Shown here: piece by piece, positions 19,783 through 28,828 of the stretch
Numbering within the stretch: position 1 is the first letter of the stretch
Layout: each line of letters starts with the position of its first letter
Source of the DNA: JBDIBA01 sp039812705
GTDB lineage: Bacteria > Actinomycetota > Acidimicrobiia > Acidimicrobiales > JBBSGY01
Assembly: GCA_039812705.1 (NCBI GenBank)
Contig: JBDIBA010000007.1
Location: 1 to 55,772, forward strand
Length of the DNA: 55,772 nt
Direction: 5' to 3'
Notes under the pieces: model-generated
The model's database searches: none
Told to the model about the DNA's origin: nothing
Seen by the model: only the letters and a program-made list of their open reading frames with translations
Program-made: the position numbers and the translations under genes

Positions 19783-20627
19783 TGCTCCTCACCGAATTGC
19801 GGGGAGCGAGAAAGCGCTGCGCGCATGACTTCGACGTCTGGCTGGCGCCCCGTGAAGAGTCGAACTTGTTCAGCTGCCTGATGCACAAGCATTGAGACGC
19901 CGTTTGCAAAGTGCGCTCCTGCACTTTGTGCAGCTTGCAGCAATTCGGTTTGAGTCGGCGCGTAGATGAGGTCTGCTACGAATTGGCGTTCGCGAAGCAG
20001 TGATGGTTCAACAGGGTTGCCGGGCTGATCGTCCATGCCAACCGGCGTGCAATTGACCACCAGGTCTGCACGGGCGATGTCTTCATTGCCACCGGGCCGA
20101 CAATTTGGCCCACCGAGTGCAACAAGGGAATCGACTTTGGACCTAGTGCGCCCAACTATGGCGATGTTCTTGACTCCTGCAGTGACGAGACTGGTTGTGA
20201 CAGCCCTTGCAGAACCTCCGGCGCCGATGACTGCCACTTGTGACCCCTTGGGATCGAAACCGTCGGCGCGCAGACCTGCCAGGAACCCGGCGCCGTCGGT
20301 GTTGTAACCGGTGAGTACACCGTCGCGATTGACGATTGTGTTGACTGCTTCAAGGTGTTGGGCTTCGGGTGACAACGCGTCGAGCATTTGAACAACGTCT
20401 TGCTTGTGCGGGACCGTCACCGAAACACCCAGCAAGTTGAAAGTCCTAATGGCGTTGACGGCATCCTGCAGCGCACCGCGCGTGACAGGAAACACTAGAT
20501 AGCGCGCGTCGACGCCCAAAGACTCATATGCAGCTTCGTGCAATTGGGGCGACAGTGAATAGCGAGCCGGGTAGCCAATCAAGCAAGCCAGGCGCGTCTG
20601 CGCGGTTGAAGGCGTCTGGCGAAACAC
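19779..20627 (-). CDS. aroE: Shikimate dehydrogenase
   Basis: AroE reduces 3-dehydroshikimate with NADPH. The substrate loop YSLSPQLHEAAY, the VTVPHKQDV motif with the catalytic Lys, YNTDGAGF and the Rossmann loop VIGAGGSARAV are all present. The C-terminal GVSMLVHQAAEQ fits the family. The start is GTG (20625-20627), four bases after the mltG stop; no ATG is near. Length 282, normal. Confidence 0.94.
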   Translation of the reverse strand: MFRQTPSTAQTRLACLIGYPARYSLSPQLHEAAYESLGVDARYLVFPVTRGALQDAVNAIRTFNLLGVSVTVPHKQDVVQMLDALSPEAQHLEAVNTIVNRDGVLTGYNTDGAGFLAGLRADGFDPKGSQVAVIGAGGSARAVTTSLVTAGVKNIAIVGRTRSKVDSLVALGGPNCRPGGNEDIARADLVVNCTPVGMDDQPGNPVEPSLLRERQFVADLIYAPTQTELLQAAQSAGAHFANGVSMLVHQAAEQVRLFTGRQPDVEVMRAALSRSPQFGEEQ

Positions 20628-20630
20628 GTC

Positions 20631-21905
20631 TTAGTAAAGGCCCTTTGCCTTTGCGGCTTGTGCGTTTCGGTTGTGCTCTTCAAGAGTGTCGGCAAAGGCG
20701 TGGTTGCCCTCTTCGTCCTTGACTACGTAATAGATCCATGAACCCTGCACGGGATTCAGCGCAGCCTCAATTGACTCGCGACCCGGGTTGCAGATTGGCG
20801 TTGGTGGCAAACCCTTGCGGGTGTACGTGTTGTACGGCGTATCGACCTGAAGGTCCTTCGTTGACAGGGCTTGCTTGTTGTTGCCCATGCCGTAGAGGAC
20901 GGTTGCATCGATCTGCAGGGGCATTGCCTTGAACAAGCGGTTCTGAATTACTCGACTGATTTGTCCGCGGTCGTTGTCGGTCTTTGCTTCGGCCTCGATC
21001 ATCGATGCAAGAACCATTGTTTCGTAAGGCGTTTTGGAAAGTTTGGTGAGCGAGTTATCGATCCCTGAGAGCGCGGCCTGGTTGTCTGCCTGAGCAACCA
21101 TTTGGCTTAACAGGGACTCTTCATTCTCTCGGGTTGACAGCAGGTACGTGTCGGGGAACAAGAAACCTTCCAGGTTCGTGCTTCCTTGAGGCTGATAGCG
21201 GCTGCGGATCTTGCCGCTTGTTGCCACCTCTTTGAACTTGTCTGAAGAAAAGCCTTGGATTTCGCCGACCTTGTCGGCAATCTGGTTGAGACGCATGCCT
21301 TCGGGAATCGTCAACTTGCTCACGGTTGACTTTGGACCAGCGCGCAAGACACTGATGGCTTCGCTTGCCGATGAGTTTGCACGGAAGGAATACTCGCCCG
21401 CTTCAATGTCAAGGTCTTTGAAATCGAGTTGATCTGCAACGCGCATTCCGAGCGCACTGGGAACAACGTCACGCTGAGCAAGCAGATCTGAAACCGAACT
21501 GATGCCGGCACCTTCTTTGATGCGAACCACAACTTCCTTGCCCTGTGCGCCGCTCGGCACGACCATGCGAAACGCCATGTAGGCCGCAATGACCGCAATC
21601 AAGAGCAACGCAATCGCAAGAAGCAGTCTGCGCTTGGAGCGCACCCGGTCACCAACAGTCACCGGGTCTTCGGGCTTGAAGATGTCCTCGTAGTCTTCAA
21701 AGCTCTTATCGATTACGACGGTCTCGTCTGAGTACTGCGGCGGACGCTTACGACGGTCGTCATCGCGACGGCCGCGCGGTCCCTCTCTGCGCTCCCCTCT
21801 GAGACCTTGAGCCTGGCCGGGAGCTGCAAAACGTCGTCCGCCGGCATCTTGGGGATTTACGTTGCGACGACGATCACCGCGTGGATCATTTGGACCTTGG
21901 GACAC
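20631..21905 (-). CDS. mltG: Endolytic murein transglycosylase MltG
   Basis: MltG cuts nascent glycan strands in the periplasm. A charged, disordered cytoplasmic tail rich in Arg/Gly/Pro (residues 1-90) is followed by one membrane segment (about 92-115, LLLAIALLLIAVIAAYMAF), a LysM-like region, and the YceG domain. That domain contains the catalytic Glu in MIEAEAKTDNDR and the family blocks FPDTY and LQIDATVLYG. The end shows NPGRESIEAALNP. The start is GTG (21903-21905). It stands between ruvX and aroE as in many Actinobacteria. Confidence 0.94.
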   Translation of the reverse strand: MSQGPNDPRGDRRRNVNPQDAGGRRFAAPGQAQGLRGERREGPRGRRDDDRRKRPPQYSDETVVIDKSFEDYEDIFKPEDPVTVGDRVRSKRRLLLAIALLLIAVIAAYMAFRMVVPSGAQGKEVVVRIKEGAGISSVSDLLAQRDVVPSALGMRVADQLDFKDLDIEAGEYSFRANSSASEAISVLRAGPKSTVSKLTIPEGMRLNQIADKVGEIQGFSSDKFKEVATSGKIRSRYQPQGSTNLEGFLFPDTYLLSTRENEESLLSQMVAQADNQAALSGIDNSLTKLSKTPYETMVLASMIEAEAKTDNDRGQISRVIQNRLFKAMPLQIDATVLYGMGNNKQALSTKDLQVDTPYNTYTRKGLPPTPICNPGRESIEAALNPVQGSWIYYVVKDEEGNHAFADTLEEHNRNAQAAKAKGLY

Positions 21906-21914
21906 GGCCGAACC

Positions 21915-22397
21915 CTACCCAACAGGCCCGGCTTCGAGGCGCTTTTGGTCTAACCATCCCTGAAGTATCAGCGCCGCCGCGTACTTGTCGATCTGCTGGC
22001 GCTGATCTTTCGCTTTGACCCCGGCCTGTGTCATTGCACGGCTTGCCATGGCCGTCGTCATGCGCTCATCCCACGTGACGATCTCTAAGTCTGCAAGGAC
22101 GGCCCGCAATTGGTCGGTCTCGTGCCTGATGTTTGTTGCCGCGATTCCTGCCTGTCCGCTCAGCGCGGTTGGCATGCCGACAACAATTCGCACGGCCTCT
22201 TCGTCTTGGACCAAACGTGCAATTGCGCCATGGTCAGCATCCGTGTTGCCGCTTCGCTGAAGGACGACGAGAGGCGACGCAACCGAGCCCCGGGAGTCGC
22301 TTACGGCAATGCCAATGCGCTTGGAGCCAAAGTCGATGCCGAGAGTCCTGCCAATTTCGCGATTGAAAGAATGCTCGGAATCGACTCGTTGAGACAT
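21915..22397 (-). CDS. ruvX: RuvX/YqgF family RNase H-fold nuclease
   Basis: YqgF/RuvX proteins are RNase H-fold nucleases implicated in pre-16S rRNA maturation and Holliday-junction resolution. The first strand carries TLGIDFGSKRIGIAVSD with the catalytic Asp. VVGMPTALSG and TWDERMTT follow, then IDKYAAALILQGWLD near the end. At 160 residues it is slightly longer than usual. The ATG is at 22395-22397, 16 bases after the alaS stop. Confidence 0.93.
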   Translation of the reverse strand: MSQRVDSEHSFNREIGRTLGIDFGSKRIGIAVSDSRGSVASPLVVLQRSGNTDADHGAIARLVQDEEAVRIVVGMPTALSGQAGIAATNIRHETDQLRAVLADLEIVTWDERMTTAMASRAMTQAGVKAKDQRQQIDKYAAALILQGWLDQKRLEAGPVG

Positions 22398-22413
22398 CGG
22401 GTCTTAAAAGCGG

Positions 22414-25008
22414 CTAAGAGCCGGCGATCAGCGAGCGAACTTGGTCAAGCGCCTCGTCGATCTTGGCAGCGTTACGCCCACCGGCCATTGCAAAGTCGGC
22501 GCCCTTGCCGCCGCCCCCTCCAACGGTCTTGGCAGCCGGTCCAACAAGTTCGCCGGCGTTGATGTTTGACGCCTTCTGAGTTGCGGCCACAAGTGCGACC
22601 CCGGCGCCGTCTGGCGAACCAATGAGAACAACGGCTTTTGCGCCGAGATCACGAACATCGAGGGCCAGTTCGCGAAGCTCATCGGCAGGCGTGTCGTCCA
22701 CTCTGGAAACAACGACACCGTCGGTTCCGCCGGCTAGCAGTTCGGCTCCTACCGCCTTACGAGACTGTGCGCGCAGCGACTTCAACTGGTCTTCGAGTGC
22801 TTTGGACTTGGCAAGTGTCTTTTCAATTGCGGTTTCCAACTCGGTTGGCTTTGCCTTGAGGGCAGCCGCTGCGCGAGCAAGTGTGCTTTCGGTTTGCACC
22901 ATGTGGTCAAGTGAGGCTTCACCCGTGAGGGCCTCAATGCGGCGCAGGTTTGAACCAATCGAGGCTTCGCTGATGATTTTGATTGGGCCAATGTCGCCCA
23001 GTGCGTGAACGTGGGTGCCGCCGCACAGCTCGAGCGAGTGCTCCCCTGCTTGAACCATACGAACAAGGGCGTCGTACTTTTCGCCGAAGAAAGCAATTGC
23101 GCCTTTGTCCATTGCTTCTTCGTATGTGCAGATTGTTGCTTCTACTGAACCGTTTGTAAGCAGCTCCTGGTTTGCAAGGCGTTCTACGGCTGCAAGTTCT
23201 TCGGCCGTTACGGCTTGATAGTGACTGAAGTCGAAACGGAGACGGTCAGGTGCAACAAGCGAACCGGATTGCTTTACGTGATGACCCAAGACTTCGCGAA
23301 ACGCCCAGTGCAAAATGTGCGTGCCTGTGTGATTGCGGCGAATCTCGTTGCGGCGTGCCGCATCGACAACCGCGTGAGCGTCCTGACCTGTTTCAATGCG
23401 CCCGTCGACGATGCGCGCCAAGTGTCGGACGAGGCCGGGCACTGCCCAGGTTGTGTCTTCGACTCTTGCGGTTCCTGTGTCGGTGGTGATGTGTCCGGTG
23501 TCGCCCACTTGACCGCCACGCTCGGCATAAAACGGCGTGTCGCGCAAGAAGATCTCGACGAATCCTTCTTGCTTGGAGTCTTTGCCACCTTGCGGTTGGA
23601 GTACGCCGACAATGACTGTTTCGGCATCATCATTTGTGTAGGCAAGCGAATTGGTTTGGCCGTTTGCGTCAATGAGTGCGCGGTACTCGTCAAGAGAAAC
23701 GCCCTTTGGAGTGTTTGCTTTGGCTGCTTCACGGGCTTGGGTGCGCTGGCGCTCCATGGCTTGTTCAAAGCCTTCCATGTCAACGTCGCCGTCACGCTCA
23801 CGGGCTATTTCGCGAGTTAGTTCAATCGGGAAACCAAAGGTGTCATGCAATGCAAAGGCCGTTGGTCCGCTGACTTGTTTGCTTTCTTCGAGTGCTTGAT
23901 CCAACAACGCCGAACCCGAAGCAAGCGTCTTGTGAAAGCGATCCTCTTCGCGCCCGAGGACCTCGCTAATGAGTGACTTGTTCTTGACAATGTCTGGGTA
24001 GGCCTCGCCCATCACCTGACAGACACCGTCAACCATTGCTTCGGCCGACTGCTTTGGTGCTCCCAACATGTGTGACGTGCGAAACATGCGCCGTGCAATG
24101 CGGCGCAGTACGTAGCCGCGGTCTTCGTTAGACGGAAACACGCCATCGTTGACTAGGAAGGTGATGCAGCGACCGTGGTCGGCCATGATGCGCAACTTGA
24201 TGTCATCGGCTTCGTCCTTGCCATACGTTTTGCCTGTCAGCGATTCAGCGAAGGTGATGATTGGGCGCAACGCAGATGTATCCCAAATGGATTCAACTTG
24301 TTCGAGTGAGCTGAGCAAGCGCTCGAAGCCCGAACCGGTGTCGATGTTTTGATTTGGAAGAGGCTGCAGAACGCCACCGGCCTTGCGGTCGAACTCCATA
24401 AAGACGAGGTTTCCAAGCTCTCGATAACGCTCGTCTCCGCCTTCGGCGGGTCCACCCGCTTCGCCGTACTGGGGCCCGCGATCGATGTACAGCTCTGAAC
24501 AAGGACCACATGGGCCCGTGTCGCCCATTTCCCAAAAGTTGTCTTCGCCCATTCGTTGAATGCGCTCGGCGGGAACGCCAACGGTGTCTCGCCAAATCTC
24601 GGCGGCTGCGTCGTCGCTGTGGTGCACCGTGATCCAAATGTCGTCGCCATTCAAACCGAGGACGTCGGTGAAAAGTTCCCAATGCTGTTTGATGGCTTGC
24701 TCTTTGAAGTAGTCACCAAAGCTGAAATTGCCCATCATCTCGAAGAAGGTCAAGTGGCGGCTGGTGACACCCACGTTTTCAATGTCGTCGTGCTTTCCGC
24801 GGACGCGAACGCACTTCTGAATGGTGGTGGCCCGCTTGAATGGGGCCTTCTCCTCGTCCAGGAAGTACGGGAGGAATTGGTTCATGCCCGCATTCGTAAA
24901 GAGCGGCGCCAACGGGTGATGCGGAATTAGTGACGACGAGGCGACGGCTCTGTGGTCGCGGTCTTCAAAGAACTTGGTAAAGGCGTTGCGAAGCTGGTTG
25001 GCATCCAT
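22414..25008 (-). CDS. alaS: Alanyl-tRNA synthetase
   Basis: AlaS charges tRNA-Ala and edits mischarged Ser and Gly. The 864 residues cover the class II core (FTNAGMNQF, FFEMMGNFSFGDYFK, NFWEMGDTGPCGPCSE), the editing domain with HTGTHILHWA and CGGTHVHALG, and the C-terminal DHH-like domain ending GGGGKGADFAMAGG. Length is within the family range. The ATG at 25006-25008 has a TAAACT box 11 bases upstream and no Shine-Dalgarno. It heads the ruvX–mltG–aro string. Confidence 0.97.
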   Translation of the reverse strand: MDANQLRNAFTKFFEDRDHRAVASSSLIPHHPLAPLFTNAGMNQFLPYFLDEEKAPFKRATTIQKCVRVRGKHDDIENVGVTSRHLTFFEMMGNFSFGDYFKEQAIKQHWELFTDVLGLNGDDIWITVHHSDDAAAEIWRDTVGVPAERIQRMGEDNFWEMGDTGPCGPCSELYIDRGPQYGEAGGPAEGGDERYRELGNLVFMEFDRKAGGVLQPLPNQNIDTGSGFERLLSSLEQVESIWDTSALRPIITFAESLTGKTYGKDEADDIKLRIMADHGRCITFLVNDGVFPSNEDRGYVLRRIARRMFRTSHMLGAPKQSAEAMVDGVCQVMGEAYPDIVKNKSLISEVLGREEDRFHKTLASGSALLDQALEESKQVSGPTAFALHDTFGFPIELTREIARERDGDVDMEGFEQAMERQRTQAREAAKANTPKGVSLDEYRALIDANGQTNSLAYTNDDAETVIVGVLQPQGGKDSKQEGFVEIFLRDTPFYAERGGQVGDTGHITTDTGTARVEDTTWAVPGLVRHLARIVDGRIETGQDAHAVVDAARRNEIRRNHTGTHILHWAFREVLGHHVKQSGSLVAPDRLRFDFSHYQAVTAEELAAVERLANQELLTNGSVEATICTYEEAMDKGAIAFFGEKYDALVRMVQAGEHSLELCGGTHVHALGDIGPIKIISEASIGSNLRRIEALTGEASLDHMVQTESTLARAAAALKAKPTELETAIEKTLAKSKALEDQLKSLRAQSRKAVGAELLAGGTDGVVVSRVDDTPADELRELALDVRDLGAKAVVLIGSPDGAGVALVAATQKASNINAGELVGPAAKTVGGGGGKGADFAMAGGRNAAKIDEALDQVRSLIAGS

Positions 25009-25062
25009 ATAGATGGTCGAGTTTACCGGCCGGGCGGCCGCTGCTTGCGCTATTGAGCAGGC

Positions 25063-25299
25063 TTAATTACCGCGACGCCGTGGGTCGTCATCGAGTTCGC
25101 TCAACTGTCGGTTCAGAGAGCGACGCGTTTCTTCACGCTTCACATCGCGCAGAAACCCTCTTACCCGCTCGCCAAACATCGCGTTGACGCTGCGGCGAAA
25201 AGGAGCCGGAACCCATGTGTTGTAAGCGTCGATGCTGCGCTTGCGCCCCCACAGAGCCAGGCCGGCGCCAACAGTCATCCACCACAGTTTTCTGAACAC
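25063..25299 (-). CDS. Small conserved actinobacterial protein upstream of alaS (DUF6167-like)
   Basis: This 78-residue basic protein begins with a hydrophobic segment (FRKLWWMTVGAGLALWG) that could be a membrane anchor, followed by a charged C-terminus rich in Arg and Glu. A small protein of this style is commonly found just upstream of alaS in Actinobacteria (DUF6167 in my recollection; not verified). The start is GTG (25297-25299) with TAGCCT seven bases upstream. An internal ATG eight codons in is an alternative. Function unknown. Confidence 0.6.
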   Translation of the reverse strand: MFRKLWWMTVGAGLALWGRKRSIDAYNTWVPAPFRRSVNAMFGERVRGFLRDVKREETRRSLNRQLSELDDDPRRRGN

Positions 25300-25335
25300 C
25301 CAAGAGAGGCTAGCGGCACCGTAGGATCAATAGCC
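25300..25335. promoter_or_regulatory. 36-base divergent promoter region
   Basis: Two genes start 36 bases apart in opposite directions. On the plus strand TAGGAT (25322-25327) lies eight bases before the GTG at 25336. On the minus strand TAGCCT lies seven bases before the GTG at 25299. Both fit the TAnnnT leaderless pattern, and neither start has a Shine-Dalgarno. Confidence 0.4.
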
Positions 25336-25845
25336 GTGTTCACAGCAACTGAAAAGGCCCTCTCGGTCACAGTGTTGGCCGATGATTTTGCGGCCGGAAA
25401 CTTTCCAAACGTCTGTCCGCAAAGCGGTCTGTTGGCAATCGAGAGAAGGGTCGTGGTCGCCAGCGGCGCCAAAACAGGGCCGTCCTTGCGCGGTTCGATG
25501 TACTGGCACTCCACTGCAGTGAGGGCTCAACGCATCTGTTTCGTGTCGCTAGTGCTTGGTTTCTTTGCTGCAGCTGTGTGTGCGGGCATGGGTGCCATGT
25601 TCGACAACGTGGCGCTATTGGTGCTGGCAATTCTCTGTCTGATTGGCACTCTTGGGTGGGCTGCACTTGTCTTGCCCAAACTGACAAAAGCACGGTCAAC
25701 CGGCACGAACCTTGTGAAGATTGCGCCGGTTGCACGCGACTTCTATGACGCAATGGCGCTGCGACCCGTTAAGTGTGCGGGATGTGGAGACGGTTCTTGC
25801 TGTTCCGATTCCTCGACGAAAACCACACCTGCTTCAATCGTTTAG
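25336..25845 (+). CDS. Hypothetical two-helix membrane protein with Cys-rich tail
   Basis: I do not recognise the family. An N-terminal soluble part contains CPQSG near residue 27. Two adjacent hydrophobic helices (about residues 67-89 and 92-113) are joined by a short turn. The C-terminal tail holds a cysteine cluster, CAGCGDGSCC (about 149-158), that could bind a metal or be redox-active. The start GTG is supported by the TAGGAT box upstream. It is the only plus-strand gene between positions 1 and 39 kb. Its 3' end faces the aspS 3' end across 21 bases. Confidence 0.6.
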   Translation: MFTATEKALSVTVLADDFAAGNFPNVCPQSGLLAIERRVVVASGAKTGPSLRGSMYWHSTAVRAQRICFVSLVLGFFAAAVCAGMGAMFDNVALLVLAILCLIGTLGWAALVLPKLTKARSTGTNLVKIAPVARDFYDAMALRPVKCAGCGDGSCCSDSSTKTTPASIV

Positions 25846-25866
25846 CGGCTTGATGCGCCGCGGCTT

Positions 25867-27645
25867 TTAGCCCTTCTTGGGAAGGGCTTGAATGCCAAGT
25901 TCGCGGAGCGTCTTTGCGTCAATCTCGGTGGGCGCCTTTGTGAACGGGTCTGCGCCGGATTGAGTTTTTGGAAACGCGATGACTTCGCGAATGCTTTCTT
26001 CTCCTGCGAGCAGCGCTGCCAAACGATCGGTTCCCAGTCCAAAACCACCGTGAGGCGGTGCGCCGTAGCGAAACGCGTCAAGCAAGAAGCCAAACTTCTT
26101 TTGCGCGTCTTCCGGACTAATGCCAAGCGCGGAGAACAGCTGCTGTTGTACATCGGACTTGTGGATTCGGATGCTTCCCGAGCCAAGTTCCCAGCCGTTG
26201 CAAGTGAGGTCGTATGACTGCGAACGCACCTTGAGCGGGTCGGACTCGATAAGGCCAAGGTCGTCGACGTGAGGCATCGTGAACGGGTGATGCGCCGGCA
26301 CGGGCCTGCCGTCTTCGTTGATCGATTCGAACATTGGAAACTCGGTGATCCATAGGAAGTTGAGGCCACCTTCGTTGATCGGCGGACGACCAAGCTCCAA
26401 GCGCAAAAGGCCAAGAACATCGCGCACTTTGCTGCGATCGTCGGCGCCGAAAAAGATGATGTCTCCGGCGTTTGCGCCACAGCGGGCAATGACGTCTTGA
26501 CGTTCCTGATCGGAGAACAGTTTGGAAACTCCGCCTTCGAGCACGTTGTCTGCGCCAACCTTTACCCACGCAAGGCCCTTTGCGCCCCACCCCTTGGCCA
26601 TTTCGGTGAGTGCGTCGATTCGTGCGCGAGTTAGCTCTGCACCGCCGGGTGCGCAGACGGCCTTAACGCAGTCAGCCTTGAATACATTTGCGTTGGTGTT
26701 TGCAAACACTTCTGTGAGCTCAACAAGTTCCATGCCAAAACGAGTATCCGGCTTGTCTGAACCAAAGCGCTCCATGGCCTCAATCCATGTCATGCGCGCA
26801 ATCGGCATTGGCAACGCTTCACCGGTGACTGCCTCGAAAGCACAGGCAACGGCGTGCGAGACAAAGTCGAATACGTCTTCTTGGGTGACGAAACTTGCCT
26901 CAAGGTCGAGCTGGGTGAACTCAAACTGGCGATCTGCGCGCAGATCTTCATCGCGAAGACAGCGCGCAAGTTGGTAATAACGATCGAACCCGCCAACCAT
27001 CATCATTTGTTTGAACAGCTGCGGGCTTTGCGGCAACGCGTAAAAACTCGTGTGCTGAAGACGCGACGGCACCAAGAACTCTCGCGAACCTTCTGGTGAG
27101 GTTGCCATCAGCATTGGCGTTTCAACTTCGGCAAAACCGTTGTCTTCCATTGCGCGACGAATTGCGCTGTTCATCGCTGCGCGAATGCGAAGGTTTTTGG
27201 CCATTCGTTCGCGGCGAAGGTCAAGAAAGCGGAACCGAAGACGGACGTTCTCGTCGGTCTCGTTTCGCTCGTCAAGCATGAACGGCAACGTCTCTGCTTT
27301 GGAAAGCACTTCGACGTTGCAGTCACCTATTTCAACGTCACCGGTTGGCAATTCTGCGTTAACGGTTCCTTCGGGACGCGCGCGAACCTTTCCGCTGACC
27401 TTGACAACCCATTCGTTGCGAACATCGACGTGGCCGTCGACGACACATTGAACGACACCTGTCGCATCGCGGAGGTCAACAAAGGCCAAGTGTTCACCAT
27501 GTTCGCGCCGACGAGCCACCCAGCCGTAGAGCGCAACTTCGCGGCCGATGTCATTGGAATCAAGCACGCCGCAGGCATCGCTGCGAAGGCGCGTCTTCAA
27601 CACCTCGCGGTCTACTTGGGGTCCTGTTCGCTTGACGTGGGTCAT
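25867..27645 (-). CDS. aspS: Aspartyl-tRNA synthetase, bacterial type
   Basis: AspS charges tRNA-Asp. The 592-residue size with an inserted GAD domain is the bacterial form. Visible are the OB-fold anticodon domain (VALYGWVARRREHG), class II motif 2 (ARCLRDEDLRADRQFEFTQ), and motif 3 (GFGLGTDRLAALLAG) near the end. Whether it also charges tRNA-Asn cannot be read from the sequence alone. The ATG at 27643-27645 has GGAG four bases upstream. Confidence 0.97.
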   Translation of the reverse strand: MTHVKRTGPQVDREVLKTRLRSDACGVLDSNDIGREVALYGWVARRREHGEHLAFVDLRDATGVVQCVVDGHVDVRNEWVVKVSGKVRARPEGTVNAELPTGDVEIGDCNVEVLSKAETLPFMLDERNETDENVRLRFRFLDLRRERMAKNLRIRAAMNSAIRRAMEDNGFAEVETPMLMATSPEGSREFLVPSRLQHTSFYALPQSPQLFKQMMMVGGFDRYYQLARCLRDEDLRADRQFEFTQLDLEASFVTQEDVFDFVSHAVACAFEAVTGEALPMPIARMTWIEAMERFGSDKPDTRFGMELVELTEVFANTNANVFKADCVKAVCAPGGAELTRARIDALTEMAKGWGAKGLAWVKVGADNVLEGGVSKLFSDQERQDVIARCGANAGDIIFFGADDRSKVRDVLGLLRLELGRPPINEGGLNFLWITEFPMFESINEDGRPVPAHHPFTMPHVDDLGLIESDPLKVRSQSYDLTCNGWELGSGSIRIHKSDVQQQLFSALGISPEDAQKKFGFLLDAFRYGAPPHGGFGLGTDRLAALLAGEESIREVIAFPKTQSGADPFTKAPTEIDAKTLRELGIQALPKKG

Positions 27646-27715
27646 GCCACTCCAATTCGGGTGAAAAGGTGCGATTCGTTGGTGAACCGCAAGTGGCGAG
27701 ACTAACCGAGGAGGA

Positions 27716-28783
27716 CTACTGCCCTTCGGCGAGATCTGGAAAGTCGTACGACTCGGCGTCCCCGGAGCCCTCGGGGTTTACGTGGCTTGACTTGCTGCGG
27801 GCTTCGTTGAGGTCAATGACTGGTCCACCGAACTCCTCGCTGACGGCCGATTCGACAATGTGTTGACGAGTCGCCGCAAAGGCGGGTGCGATGTCAACGT
27901 CGAACTCGGCCATCACCGCAATTTCGACAGCCAGCAAGCGTTCAAGTTGACCCGTTCCAGGAACTTGCGAACGCAAGGTGTTGAGAACCGTTGAGCCGAT
28001 TTGGCCGAAGATCAGGTCTAGCGAACGCGAGAGGAAGGACTCGGGCACCGAATCGATGTTCCAGATCTGCTCGCCGCTGACGATTGACGTTGAGACAAGG
28101 TCAGAGGCGCGGCAAATCAGCGAGCCAATGGTCTCTTCGACCAGGTTGTCAGCCACGATTTCGAGTGCGACCTTCTTGGCAAGGAAGTCCAAGAACGCCT
28201 TTTGTTCGTGAAGGAACAACGGTCGTCCGTCCCACTCCGGGAAGTCAGTTGGTTCGTCGCCCGCGGCAATGGCCAGCTTGCGGAAGGAGAAACCCGCGTT
28301 AGCTGATGCACTGTCGGCAGCGTCGTAGGAGCGAATTTCTTCGCGTAGTTCAGCCAAAAGCGGGCGGCTGATCTGGTCATGAGCGTCGGCGCGGGCAAAA
28401 AGCACCAACGCGTCGCGCTCGAGGTCCTTAGAACTGGAAATCAGTTTGCGGGCCGCAGGGGAACCGGACAGGGCAAATGGGCCCGTGTAAGGGATGAGAT
28501 AGCCAACGGCGAGTGCCTCCTCGTAGCCGAGGTCACGAAGGGTTGCCATGGACGGCTCAAGCTGCAACATGGCACCCGCAAGGTCTGCCACAACACCCCA
28601 GCCGCGTCGAGCGTCGCCAATTCCGTAGTCGCCGTACATCGCGCGAAGGTTCCGCTCGAACACCGGCATTAAGGACGTGAGCTGCTGAAACGAGTACACG
28701 GCTTCGTACCCGTTCCAAGACTGAGCCCCATAAAAAGCAAGTCGATAATCAAGATCAAAAGATAAAAGATGACGTGATGCCAC
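27716..28783 (-). CDS. Hypothetical protein between relA and aspS (orphan)
   Basis: I do not recognise this 355-residue, acidic, mainly helical protein. It has no signal peptide or clear membrane helix. The open frame begins with a GTG at 28781-28783, but its first 25 or so codons are strikingly A/T-rich compared with the rest. An ATG at 28667-28669 (leaving 317 residues, starting MPVFERNLRAMYGDYGIG) may be the true start. It occupies the place where hisS often lies between relA and aspS. Upstream is a palindrome (28793-28807). Function unknown. Confidence 0.6.
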   Translation of the reverse strand: MASRHLLSFDLDYRLAFYGAQSWNGYEAVYSFQQLTSLMPVFERNLRAMYGDYGIGDARRGWGVVADLAGAMLQLEPSMATLRDLGYEEALAVGYLIPYTGPFALSGSPAARKLISSSKDLERDALVLFARADAHDQISRPLLAELREEIRSYDAADSASANAGFSFRKLAIAAGDEPTDFPEWDGRPLFLHEQKAFLDFLAKKVALEIVADNLVEETIGSLICRASDLVSTSIVSGEQIWNIDSVPESFLSRSLDLIFGQIGSTVLNTLRSQVPGTGQLERLLAVEIAVMAEFDVDIAPAFAATRQHIVESAVSEEFGGPVIDLNEARSKSSHVNPEGSGDAESYDFPDLAEGQ

Positions 28784-28792
28784 CTACTTATA

Positions 28793-28807
28793 GTCACATT
28801 GTGTGAC
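28793..28807. promoter_or_regulatory. Operator-like palindrome GTCACA-N3-TGTGAC
   Basis: Perfect six-base arms (GTCACA/TGTGAC) with a TTG spacer lie in the 45-base gap between relA and the orphan, directly before a TATAAG-like stretch. The half-sites resemble CRP/FNR-family half-sites but in the opposite arrangement. A regulator-binding site is possible. Confidence 0.4.
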
Positions 28808-28828
28808 CACTCTCCGCAATAGCGAATT

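Noticed and set aside
25842..26558. 238-codon frame overlapping the 3' part of aspS
   Set aside because: It is out of frame with aspS motif 3; Ser/Arg-rich shadow composition.
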